From positions 1 through 44,932 of the forward strand of contig DXGM01000014.1 in assembly GCA_019113915.1 (NCBI GenBank): 44,932 nucleotides of DNA, read 5' to 3'. Within the stretch, counting starts at the first letter, position 1; every line of letters begins with the position of its first letter. The notes below the pieces were generated by a model, which saw only the letters and a list, made by a program, of their open reading frames with translations, ran no database searches and was not told the DNA's origin. Below, one piece after another: positions 38,719 to 44,932 of the stretch. This stretch comes from Candidatus Gordonibacter avicola. Its GTDB lineage: Bacteria; Actinomycetota; Coriobacteriia; Coriobacteriales; Eggerthellaceae. A program made the translations under genes and the position numbers.

Positions 38719-38898
38719 CTAAAGAAACGCCTCGTCACGCCTTATTTAATGGCCAGCGTTGAGCGTGGAGGGCGCGCTCCTTCTGTCAACATGAATTATT
38801 GCTTTTATTATCTCTCCCGCTGTTTCTGGTGGTTTTCGGCATACGGTAAGTCATGTTTCAGTCATCTTTCCGCCGAACCGTTGTTCGCACTCTCTATT

Positions 38899-40527
38899 TT
38901 AGATTTCGCGAATTAATTGTTTGAGTGTTTCAAGCTCTTCGCGAAGTTCGCGGTTCTCTTTCATCTTTTCTTCGACGTTGGTGACGGAGTACATAACAGT
39001 GGAGTGGTCGCGGTTGAATTTCTTCCCGATATCGTTAAAGGGCAGGTCAAGCATCTGCCGGGACAGATAAATGGCAATCTGACGCGCGTAGATAATGTTG
39101 CGCGTGCGCTTTTTGCCCACGAGATCAGCGTGACTTACCTTATAAAACGTTTCGACCTCTTTTTGAATGTCGGCAATGGTCAGGCGCTTCGACGGCCCAC
39201 CCGAGAAGTGGTTCTCCAGCAGACAGCGTACGTCGTCTAAACTCAAGTCGGGTTGGTTGAAAAACGTCATCTGATAAATCACTTTGGTGACGGCGCTTTT
39301 TAACTCGCGAATGTTTGAACTGGAACTTTCCGCGATATACATTTGAATATCATCAGGAATGGCGAAGCTGGAGCTTCCTTCGTTCGCCCGATATTCCTCA
39401 ACAAAGCTCTTCACGATGCCAAGCTTCGTCTCTATCTCGGGCGGCTGAATGTCGAAGGTACCGCCGGAGTTAAAGCGGCTCTTATACCGCTCGTCGATGT
39501 CGATGTTCTTCGGCGCGCGATCAGCGGAAAGTACCACCTGCCTGCCCTGGCTGGTTAACTTGTTGAAAATCTGGAACACAATATCGAGCGTCTGCTTTTT
39601 ACCCTGTAGGTACTGAACGTCGTCGATCAGAAGCACATCGGCCTCTTCATAGCGCGTCTTGAAGTTCTTGTAGCTCGATTTTTCCTTGTCGTGCGCGGCG
39701 CTTGCCTCCATGTAGTCGGACAGCAGCTCAGCCGAGTCAACGTACACCACGGAAAGGTTCGGAAGCGTTTCATACACATAGTTTTGAATTGCGCGCAAAA
39801 GGTGCGTTTTCCCCAGTCCTGATTTTCCGTAGATGAACAGGGGGTTCAGGTGTGCTTTACCCGGCATTTCCGCCACGGCGACGGCCATGGAATATGCCAT
39901 GCGGTTGGAGTCGCCAATGACAAAGTTTTCGAAGGTGAGGCCCGAGGTTGGCGCGTCAAAAGCAGAAGCACTGTCCCTAAACGGGTTACGAAGATCATCC
40001 GCCTCGTCAAAACGTGTGAGACCGCGTTCATCGCGTCCACCATACATAGAGTCACCTGACGAAGGTTCATCCCAGCTTGAGCGTCCACTCATAGGATACG
40101 TATCTTCCTCATCAGGAATAAGCGCCGTCCTGCGCCTGATCTGCGACTCTTTCTCATATGCTACAGGGTTTTCCCCAGCCGACCGCACCGCTGCCGGTTC
40201 TTCCGCACGGGGAGTTTGCTCAACAGCGGGCGCGGCACTCGGAGCTTGCGCATTCGCTCCCTCGGCGGTGATATCCACTTCAAGCGCCACGGTAAACGCC
40301 GTGTGATACAAATCCATGAGCGCCTGCTTGATGAAGTCGAGGTAGTGGCGCTCGATCCATGTTTTAATAAAGTCGTTGTCGGCCGTAAGCATGAGGAAAT
40401 CCTCGCTCATTGCCTGTGGATGCAGTCGCGAGAAAAAAGCGTTGATCTGCGAGGGATCTATGTTGTTGTAGCTTTTGACCTGGTCGCATACTTCACGCCA
40501 GATCTGTTCGAGTTTTTCACTATCCAT
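38899..40527 (-). CDS. dnaA: Chromosomal replication initiator DnaA
   Basis: DnaA binds DnaA boxes and opens the origin. The 542-aa protein has domain I (residues 1-85), a long hydrophilic domain II, the AAA+ domain III with Walker A GKSGLGKTHLL and Walker B DVLLIDDVQYL, and domain IV with the box-recognition signature NRDHSTVMYSV. GAGGGG precedes the ATG at 40527. It lies 52 bp after the GHKL-wHTH gene on the same strand, so the two probably share a transcript. Confidence 0.97.
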   Translation of the reverse strand: MDSEKLEQIWREVCDQVKSYNNIDPSQINAFFSRLHPQAMSEDFLMLTADNDFIKTWIERHYLDFIKQALMDLYHTAFTVALEVDITAEGANAQAPSAAPAVEQTPRAEEPAAVRSAGENPVAYEKESQIRRRTALIPDEEDTYPMSGRSSWDEPSSGDSMYGGRDERGLTRFDEADDLRNPFRDSASAFDAPTSGLTFENFVIGDSNRMAYSMAVAVAEMPGKAHLNPLFIYGKSGLGKTHLLRAIQNYVYETLPNLSVVYVDSAELLSDYMEASAAHDKEKSSYKNFKTRYEEADVLLIDDVQYLQGKKQTLDIVFQIFNKLTSQGRQVVLSADRAPKNIDIDERYKSRFNSGGTFDIQPPEIETKLGIVKSFVEEYRANEGSSSFAIPDDIQMYIAESSSSNIRELKSAVTKVIYQMTFFNQPDLSLDDVRCLLENHFSGGPSKRLTIADIQKEVETFYKVSHADLVGKKRTRNIIYARQIAIYLSRQMLDLPFNDIGKKFNRDHSTVMYSVTNVEEKMKENRELREELETLKQLIREI

Positions 40528-40579
40528 GACGTTCCCCTCGGGATGAGGCGCTCGCTGATTGCTTTGGGTTGCGTGGTGA

Positions 40580-41458
40580 TTATAGCGAATTCGCTACGTG
40601 AAAGCCCAGATCGGTCAGGATGCGCTTTTGGCCGGCGGTTTTTTCCACAAGTCCTGCTTCTTCCATCTTAGAAAGGGTAACGTAGGTGCTCGACTGCGGC
40701 ACGCCGGTGAGGCGCGCTAAATCGGTGACGCCTAATGCCCCTTCGCTCAAAAAGATGGGAAGAAAGTCGCGTTCACGCTGAGAAAGTGGGGGGATTAACG
40801 GCTCACGCGCGCCGCGCGACGCCATGTGTGGCCCACCGCCGTGGCCGGAAAATGCCTGCGGCTGTCCATAACTTTGAGCGCCACCAAAGGCCCCATTCGG
40901 CACCCGGCCGTACGGATTGGGTTCTTCATCAGGTCCTTTGAGACTGATTGTTACCACCGCGCCAGTGCCGAGGTTATCTTCAATTGAGATTGTTCCATGC
41001 GAGAAATCGAGATACTCCTTCACAATGGGAAGGCCCGAGCCAACACCGCGAATGTAGCGCTTCATGGGTTCAACCGCCGACGTAAAGCCTGGCAGCTGCG
41101 CTTTGTCCTTCTGAATGATACCCGGCCCCTGGTCAGCAAAACGTATAGTATTTCCTTCATCCAATATGGAAACAATAATTTCTGCGAACCTTGCGTGAAT
41201 AAAATTTTCTGTCACCTCGCGAATGACGGTGTAAGGAATAGTGCCACCTGCCATTTTTGCTTGTTCATAAATTTTCGATGCGAGGTTTTCAATAAATTCA
41301 GCCGTGGGTGCCGGTTGAATTTCCGTGACGCGTGGGGCACTGCGTAAGTCATCGTACTGCGCAATGCGCGCGATGGTTTCAACGAAAGTATAGTCGAAGG
41401 TACCCTTCTCATCTGCGGGTTCATGTTCTTGATTTGAATGTTCAATCTGGTTGTTCAA
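40580..41458 (-). CDS. GHKL ATPase fused to a winged-helix domain, next to dnaA
   Basis: A 292-aa protein. Residues about 50-175 form a histidine-kinase-type ATPase domain with an N box around Asn85 (REVTENFIHARF), G1 box DQGPGI (109-114), G2 box GVGSGLPIV (138-146) and GTGA (164-167). There is no HisKA domain, receiver, sensor or membrane segment, so it resembles anti-sigma/serine-kinase-type GHKL proteins. A Gly/Pro/Gln-rich linker leads to a MarR-like winged helix at about 226-292 (LARLTGVPQSSTYVTLSKMEEAGLV). The start is a TTG at 41458 with a weak site (GGAACAGAA). It lies between the origin and dnaA. I know of no characterised protein of this design; a nucleotide-sensing regulator of dnaA or the origin is an inference. 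Confidence 0.8.
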   Translation of the reverse strand: MNNQIEHSNQEHEPADEKGTFDYTFVETIARIAQYDDLRSAPRVTEIQPAPTAEFIENLASKIYEQAKMAGGTIPYTVIREVTENFIHARFAEIIVSILDEGNTIRFADQGPGIIQKDKAQLPGFTSAVEPMKRYIRGVGSGLPIVKEYLDFSHGTISIEDNLGTGAVVTISLKGPDEEPNPYGRVPNGAFGGAQSYGQPQAFSGHGGGPHMASRGAREPLIPPLSQRERDFLPIFLSEGALGVTDLARLTGVPQSSTYVTLSKMEEAGLVEKTAGQKRILTDLGFHVANSL

Positions 41459-41480
41459 TTCTGTTCCATTTTTCAGATTC

Positions 41481-41519
41481 GATATTCAGTCTTTTTCAAA
41501 GATATTCAACGGCATTGTA
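41481..41519 (-). promoter_or_regulatory. Direct-repeat operator and -10 candidate upstream of the GHKL-wHTH gene
   Basis: GATATTCA occurs at 41481-41488 and again at 41501-41508, exactly 20 bp apart, so both lie on one face of the helix. TACAAT on the minus strand (41519-41514) is a plausible -10. The repeats would overlap the transcription start, a usual place for autorepression. Confidence 0.45.
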
Positions 41520-42211
41520 GCGTTTTTTGACGGCTGAATCTATTCACCTGCGGAATTCATAACATCATTTCGTGTTCATTCAGTCATGCATGAAAGTAAA
41601 ACGGTATTCAAAGAGGACTTTTTAACGTTTTCAACAATTTATTCAGAAAATGTGGAAAACCAAAAAAGGGTTTGAATGAATAATTGTTAAGAAGGTTGAA
41701 AATGCGCCTGATTGTTGAAATTTTCATTGACTTTCGCCGAATAATGGTTTTCCCAGTTCGCGTTTACGACGCCTGAAAACATGTCGGAACAGTAACCTGT
41801 CGTTGTCTGTGTGATGTCGATCAATGCGGGGTATTGTTTACAATCTACCTCTAAAACCCCAGGTGAAAGTGCTGTTCATAATTCGTGGAAATCAAAACAG
41901 CAGGTCGCGAGCCATGTCGTTCGCATACAACAGCGCCTTGACAACGGGATGTCGTTGAAGTTTTCCACAGGCGTCTTCGAATAAAAGGGCAGTTTTCCCC
42001 ATTTTCCACAATTTGGACGGAAACCTAACGCGCTCTGTTGATGAAAACGCTTCGAGAACAGACGTTATTATTTCCTGAGAGCGCTTACTAGTGAATGTAT
42101 CCCCGGCATACCTATTAAAATGTGTAAAAGCTACCGACAACCCCTGTTCCCGTTTCTCGTCGTGGCGATGGCGATGTTAAGGAGTCTCTTTCCGCCCCAC
42201 GTAAAAACACC
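41520..42211. other. oriC: Upstream origin region (oriC) with DnaA boxes
   Basis: This AT-rich, gene-free stretch separates the minus-strand dnaA side from the plus-strand rpmH side. DnaA boxes TTTTCCACA occur at 41651-41659 (minus), 41961-41969 and 42002-42010 (plus). TTTTCCCCA, one base off, abuts the last one at 41993-42001. Many ATTCA/TGAAT words lie in 41520-41710. The switch of gene direction and the rpmH-dnaA setting support an origin. A short reading frame at 41892-42140 overlaps the boxes and is not credible. Confidence 0.75.
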
Positions 42212-42239
42212 TTGACGAGTGAGTAACATGGTATATACT
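42212..42239 (+). promoter_or_regulatory. Promoter of rpmH-rnpA
   Basis: TTGACG (42212-42217), a 16-bp spacer and TATACT (42234-42239) make a strong sigma-A promoter. The start would be about 33 bp before the rpmH ATG. Confidence 0.75.
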
Positions 42240-42278
42240 TTGAAAGCTACTCTTGAATGTATTGAAAGGGAAATGACC

Positions 42279-42413
42279 ATGAAGCGCACGTATCAACCTA
42301 ACACGCGCAAGCGCGCCAAGTGCCACGGCTTCCGTGCCCGCATGTCGACGAAGGGCGGCCGTGCCGTCTTGTCCGCTCGTCGCGCCAAGGGACGCAAGCG
42401 CCTCTGCGTGTAA
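42279..42413 (+). CDS. rpmH: Ribosomal protein L34
   Basis: A 44-aa basic ribosomal protein with the full L34 signature ([14 protein letters not shown], then [20 protein letters not shown] and KGRKRL). AAAGGGAAAT precedes the ATG at 42279. It is the first plus-strand gene right of the origin and leads the rpmH-rnpA-yidD-yidC-jag series. Confidence 0.98.
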   Translation: MKRTYQPNTRKRAKCHGFRARMSTKGGRAVLSARRAKGRKRLCV

Positions 42414-42426
42414 ACGGGGACGCGGG

Positions 42427-42756
42427 TTGGAGACCATCAAATCCAACGCGGAGATTTCTTCCCTGTTCGCAAACGGCAAGCGTTTGCACACGTCCTATCT
42501 CACGTTTATCGTGGTACGCAACGAAAAGCAGCACGACCGTCCTGGTCGTGCTGCTTTTATTGCTGGGAAGAAACTCGGGAATGCCGTATGGCGCAATGCT
42601 GCCAAACGCCGTATGAGGGCGCTCTGCCGCGAATTGGACGGCCCTTGGCGAGGCTACGATGTGATTTTCCTTGCAAAGTCGAACATCGTGCAAGCGTCTT
42701 ATAGTAAAGTGCTAGCAGCATGCGACGATACGTTGAAGCGAGCTGGGGTACGATGA
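42427..42756 (+). CDS. rnpA: Ribonuclease P protein component
   Basis: RnpA assists the RNA subunit of RNase P in maturing tRNA 5' ends. With a TTG start at 42427 (14 bp after rpmH, GGGG upstream) the protein is 109 aa, close to the family norm, and starts at ETIKSNAEISSLFANGKRL. The conserved basic helix reads KKLGNAVWRNAAKRRMRALCRE; the usual RNR triplet is RNA here. The open frame extends back into rpmH, but that part is unrelated. A perfect terminator-like hairpin lies inside the gene at codons 33-44. Confidence 0.94.
   Translation: METIKSNAEISSLFANGKRLHTSYLTFIVVRNEKQHDRPGRAAFIAGKKLGNAVWRNAAKRRMRALCRELDGPWRGYDVIFLAKSNIVQASYSKVLAACDDTLKRAGVR
42524..42558 (+). terminator. Terminator-like hairpin inside rnpA
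   Basis: AAAAGCAGCACGACC (42524-42538) and GGTCGTGCTGCTTTT (42544-42558) form a perfect 15-bp stem with a 5-nt loop, ending in TTTT. It is about 110 bp past the rpmH stop, within the rnpA reading frame. It could end most rpmH transcripts and keep rnpA expression low. Confidence 0.65.
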
Positions 42757-42766
42757 GGTTTTTGCG

Positions 42767-43009
42767 ATGGAAACGAAGCCGAGTTTCATAAAGCGCTTGC
42801 CGAGCATGGTCGCGGTGTTCTTGATCACGTTCTATCGCGCTGCCATTTCTCCGCTGTTTCCCTCGTGCTGCCGTTTCGTCCCGACTTGTTCAGAATACGG
42901 ACTCATTGCGTTTCAACGTTATGGGTTTATTAAAGGGCTGAAGCTGACGACAAAGCGGATTTTGCGGTGCCGTCCGGGAGGTCCCCACGGATATGATCCT
43001 GTTCCTTAA
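42767..43009 (+). CDS. yidD: Membrane protein insertion efficiency factor YidD
   Basis: An 80-aa protein of the YidD (DUF37) family, which assists YidC. The full signature is visible: an amphipathic helix (FLITFYRAAISPLFP), then CRFVPTCSEYGLIAFQRYG and a C-terminal RCRPGGPHGYDPVP. It lies 10 bp after rnpA and 42 bp before yidC. Confidence 0.96.
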   Translation: METKPSFIKRLPSMVAVFLITFYRAAISPLFPSCCRFVPTCSEYGLIAFQRYGFIKGLKLTTKRILRCRPGGPHGYDPVP

Positions 43010-43051
43010 CGGGTTTCGCGGGGCTTTTGTGGCATAAAGGAAGGAATACTA

Positions 43052-43822
43052 ATGTGGGACGCATTTAAGAACTGGATATTCGACGTCATCCAGTTCTTCT
43101 ACAACTTCTGTGGTGACTGGGGTCTTGCTATCATCATTGTCACCGTTATCTTCCGTTTGCTGATTTCGCCCCTTATGCACAAGCAGACTAAGTCGTCGTT
43201 TCAAATGCAGAAGGTTCAGCCTCTCATGCAGGAGATTCAGCGCAAATATGCCGACGATCCGCAGCGCCAGCAAGAAGAGATGCAGAAACTCTACGCCGAG
43301 GCGAAGTTTAATCCGCTGGCTGGCTGCTTGCCTATGTTGCTTCAGATGCCTATCTTTATGGCGCTGTTCCAGGTGCTTTCCGAAATGGGTGGCCGTACGC
43401 AGGGTTCGGCGTATGAGTTTTACAACTTAGTGCCTAGCTTGGTTATGCGCCCCAGTGAGGCAATAGCCCAGGGTTTTGGAACATTTGTTCCCTATTTGGT
43501 GTTGATGATTGTGTTTGCGGGTGCGACGTTCTTGCCTATGGTATTGATGCAGATGGGCAACAAAGATAATCCGCAGCGTAAGCAAACGCTTATTATGTCG
43601 GGTGTCATGAGCGTTTTCATGCTGTGGATCAGCTGGGGCTCGCCCGCTGGCGTGCTTTTGTTCTGGGGCGCTTCTTCGCTTATTGGTGTTGCTCAGCAGC
43701 AGATTTCCATGCGCATTATGAAGAAGAAGGACGCGGAAGCTGAAGAAGCTATCGAGGTTAAGCCGATTGAGGTTGAGGTTACTCGCAAGCCCAAGAAGAA
43801 GCGTCCATCCAAAAAGCGCTAA
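43052..43822 (+). CDS. yidC: Membrane protein insertase YidC/Oxa1
   Basis: A 256-aa insertase of the short Gram-positive-type form, without the large periplasmic P1 domain. It has five core helices, including ILIVTVIFRLLISPLM-like helix 1 (WGLAIIIVTVIFRLLISPLM) with the hydrophilic-groove Arg, the cytoplasmic coiled coil (QRKYADDPQRQQEEMQKLY) and the NPLAGCLPMLLQMPIFMALF segment. A basic, Lys-rich tail (RKPKKKRPSKKR) may bind ribosomes. No lipobox is seen at the N-terminus. Confidence 0.96.
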   Translation: MWDAFKNWIFDVIQFFYNFCGDWGLAIIIVTVIFRLLISPLMHKQTKSSFQMQKVQPLMQEIQRKYADDPQRQQEEMQKLYAEAKFNPLAGCLPMLLQMPIFMALFQVLSEMGGRTQGSAYEFYNLVPSLVMRPSEAIAQGFGTFVPYLVLMIVFAGATFLPMVLMQMGNKDNPQRKQTLIMSGVMSVFMLWISWGSPAGVLLFWGASSLIGVAQQQISMRIMKKKDAEAEEAIEVKPIEVEVTRKPKKKRPSKKR

Positions 43823-43828
43823 CCTGAA

Positions 43829-43844
43829 TGTTTCACGTGAAACA
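43829..43844. other. parS: parS site E, between yidC and jag
   Basis: A single exact TGTTTCACGTGAAACA, six bases after the yidC stop and 50 bp before the jag start. It is the copy nearest the origin on the right side. Confidence 0.93.
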
Positions 43845-43894
43845 ATGAGTGGCTTATGAGCCCTCATTGATACTGCCTATTGAAGGAGTCTGCT

Positions 43895-44425
43895 ATGGCT
43901 GATGAAATTCTTGAAGAGAAGCAGGACGTGGAAGACGGGGAACAGCCCGTCGAACTGAGCGATGAAGAGCTTGATCGTATCGCCGACACCGCTATTGCCG
44001 CGCTGCAGGATATTCTCAAGTACTTCAATGTTGGGGAAGTGACCATTGATGAGTACGAGGGTGACGAAGGCGAATTGATTCTTGATATTACGGGCTCCGA
44101 TTTGGCTGTTCTTATTGGGCGCCATGGGAAGACGTTGGATGCTTTGCAGTTTTTAGTGTCGGCCATCACAGTGCGCACGATTGGGTACAGGTACCCGGTG
44201 ATTGTCGATGTTGAGGGATACAAGGGTCGTCAGCGTCAGAAGTTGGAATCTATTGCGCGTTCTTCGGCGAATCGTGCGGCAAGCCAGCACCGTAGCATTA
44301 AGCTACGCCCGATGACGCCGTATGAGCGCCGCATTGTACACATTACGTTGCGCGACGACGATCGCGTGGAAACAGCCTCCGAGGGAGAAGGCAGCGCCCG
44401 CCATGTGGTGATTCTTCCGCGCTAA
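43895..44425 (+). CDS. jag: RNA-binding protein Jag/KhpB (KH and R3H domains)
   Basis: A 176-aa protein. After an acidic N-terminal stretch of about 30 residues, a KH domain follows (ITGSDLAVLIGRHGKTLDALQFLV, with the GRHG loop; residues given by ends), then an R3H domain (RPMTPYERRIVHITLRDD). Jag/KhpB binds small RNAs and mRNAs in Gram-positive bacteria and affects cell division. The usual Jag_N domain is absent or reduced to the acidic part. GAAGGAG precedes the ATG at 43895. Confidence 0.94.
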   Translation: MADEILEEKQDVEDGEQPVELSDEELDRIADTAIAALQDILKYFNVGEVTIDEYEGDEGELILDITGSDLAVLIGRHGKTLDALQFLVSAITVRTIGYRYPVIVDVEGYKGRQRQKLESIARSSANRAASQHRSIKLRPMTPYERRIVHITLRDDDRVETASEGEGSARHVVILPR

Positions 44426-44451
44426 GCGCTTGTGATTGTTATTGGATGGTT

Positions 44452-44480
44452 AAGCCCCTTGCTTTGTGAGGGGCTTTTTT
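44452..44480 (+). terminator. Intrinsic terminator after jag
   Basis: AAGCCCCT and AGGGGCTT form an 8-bp stem with a 9-nt loop, followed by a run of six T. It ends the rpmH-jag transcript 26 bp past the jag stop. Confidence 0.9.
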
Positions 44481-44493
44481 ATTGCTGTAAGAA

Positions 44494-44743
44494 TGTTTCA
44501 CGTGAAACATTCTTATGTGGCGTTATTGAACTGAGCGTGGTAGCACATAGGTTTCGCAATTACAGTATCGAAATAAGCGGATATTCCCGATTTAATAATT
44601 ATTTTTTCGTGTGCATAAATTCCGCGATCAAAAAAATAAATCTTTCGGACAATGTTTCACGTGAAACATTGTGAAATACTCGTTATCGTACGAATTCATC
44701 CAATAGCCTCATGTTCTTAATCTCAAATGTTTCACGTGAAACA
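44494..44743. other. parS: parS cluster F: three ParB-binding sites
   Basis: Exact TGTTTCACGTGAAACA copies start at 44494, 44653 and 44728. They are centres of perfect palindromes of 28 bp (44488-44515), 24 bp (44649-44672) and 26 bp (44723-44748). They fill the 44426-44823 gap between jag and rsmG, which otherwise holds only the jag terminator and a weak promoter. More sites may lie beyond the window. Confidence 0.93.
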
Positions 44744-44765
44744 TTTGATGCCCTGCTGTGTGTCG

Positions 44766-44794
44766 TTATTCTCGTCATCTTTACCTGGTAGACT
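44766..44794 (+). promoter_or_regulatory. Weak promoter candidate for rsmG
   Basis: TTATTC (44766-44771), a 17-bp spacer and TAGACT (44789-44794) preceded by TGG. The -35 is poor, so the extended -10 would carry the activity. Confidence 0.33.
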
Positions 44795-44823
44795 GTGAAA
44801 CCACACGTTGAGAAGGATGATTG

Positions 44824-44932
44824 ATGCAAAACGAATCTGTTATGAATTGCTATCTGGAAGCATTACTCGAAGCTAATAAAACGACTAATTTGACGCGCAT
44901 TTCTTCTGTTAAAGAAGCGAAAGTTCTTCATT
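44824..44932 (+). CDS. rsmG: 16S rRNA methyltransferase RsmG (GidB), N-terminus only
   Basis: The last 109 bases encode 36 residues starting MQNESVMNCYLEALLEANK and ending KEAKVLH, with NLTRISSVKEA. This is the N-terminal segment of RsmG, which methylates G527 of 16S rRNA. AAGGATGATTG precedes the ATG. The gene runs off the right edge. In many bacteria parA and parB follow it, which would fit the parS clusters here. Confidence 0.88.
   Translation, partial: MQNESVMNCYLEALLEANKTTNLTRISSVKEAKVLH

Noticed and set aside
41892..42140. 82-codon minus-strand frame in the origin
   Set aside because: It overlaps three DnaA boxes or near-boxes and has no ribosome-binding site or family resemblance.

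Overview
The window is the replication-origin region of a bacterial chromosome. Gene content and protein style suggest an actinobacterium of class Coriobacteriia, most likely family Eggerthellaceae; this is inference, because no 16S gene is present. The main reasons are the order rsmG-jag-yidC-yidD-rnpA-rpmH / oriC / dnaA-dnaN-recF-dciA-gyrB-gyrA, a DciA (DUF721) gene between recF and gyrB, a Tat-exported molybdopterin oxidoreductase operon with a haem-sensing two-component system, and frequent GTG and TTG starts.

Layout. Positions 1-8.0 kb (all minus strand) hold the start of purA (cut by the window edge), then an anaerobic-respiration operon read from right to left: molybdopterin oxidoreductase, four-cluster ferredoxin subunit, TorD-like chaperone, a CxxCH-haem sensor kinase split by a one-base frameshift, and its OmpR-type regulator. 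Positions 8.1-16.2 kb hold an SbcCD/YhaNO-like repair pair, dnaB, rpsF-ssb-rpsR-rplI with its own promoter and leader, and an acidic unknown protein. Positions 16.3-30 kb hold accessory and household genes: an MFS pump, two tRNA-Ser, an orphan ABC ATPase, a PrsA-like foldase, typA, a J-domain protein, a CPBP protease, a TraX-like protein, tRNA-Ala, tRNA-Ile, a DUF151 nuclease and a MATE pump. Positions 30.2-41.5 kb hold gyrA, gyrB, dciA, recF, dnaN, dnaA and an unusual GHKL-ATPase/winged-helix fusion. The origin lies at about 41.5-42.2 kb. To its right every gene is on the plus strand: rpmH, rnpA, yidD, yidC, jag and the start of rsmG. Most genes therefore run away from the origin.

The most striking feature is the number of copies of the 16-bp palindrome TGTTTCACGTGAAACA, the ParB-binding site parS. 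I count 20 exact copies and 2 one-base variants, all intergenic, in five clusters plus one single site between 16.35 and 44.74 kb. Many are extended into longer perfect palindromes of up to 30 bp. This is a very dense centromere. A second origin-related signal lies between dnaA and dnaN: a DnaA box, a GC-rich step and six TTA/CTA triplets, arranged like the B. subtilis basal unwinding system. With the DnaA boxes upstream, this suggests a bipartite origin flanking a dnaA operon that also encodes the GHKL-wHTH protein. Other points of note are a Leu at the GyrA position equivalent to E. coli Ser83, an acidic N-terminal extension of about 90 residues on GyrA, and terminator-like hairpins inside rnpA and inside the start of the ABC ATPase gene.
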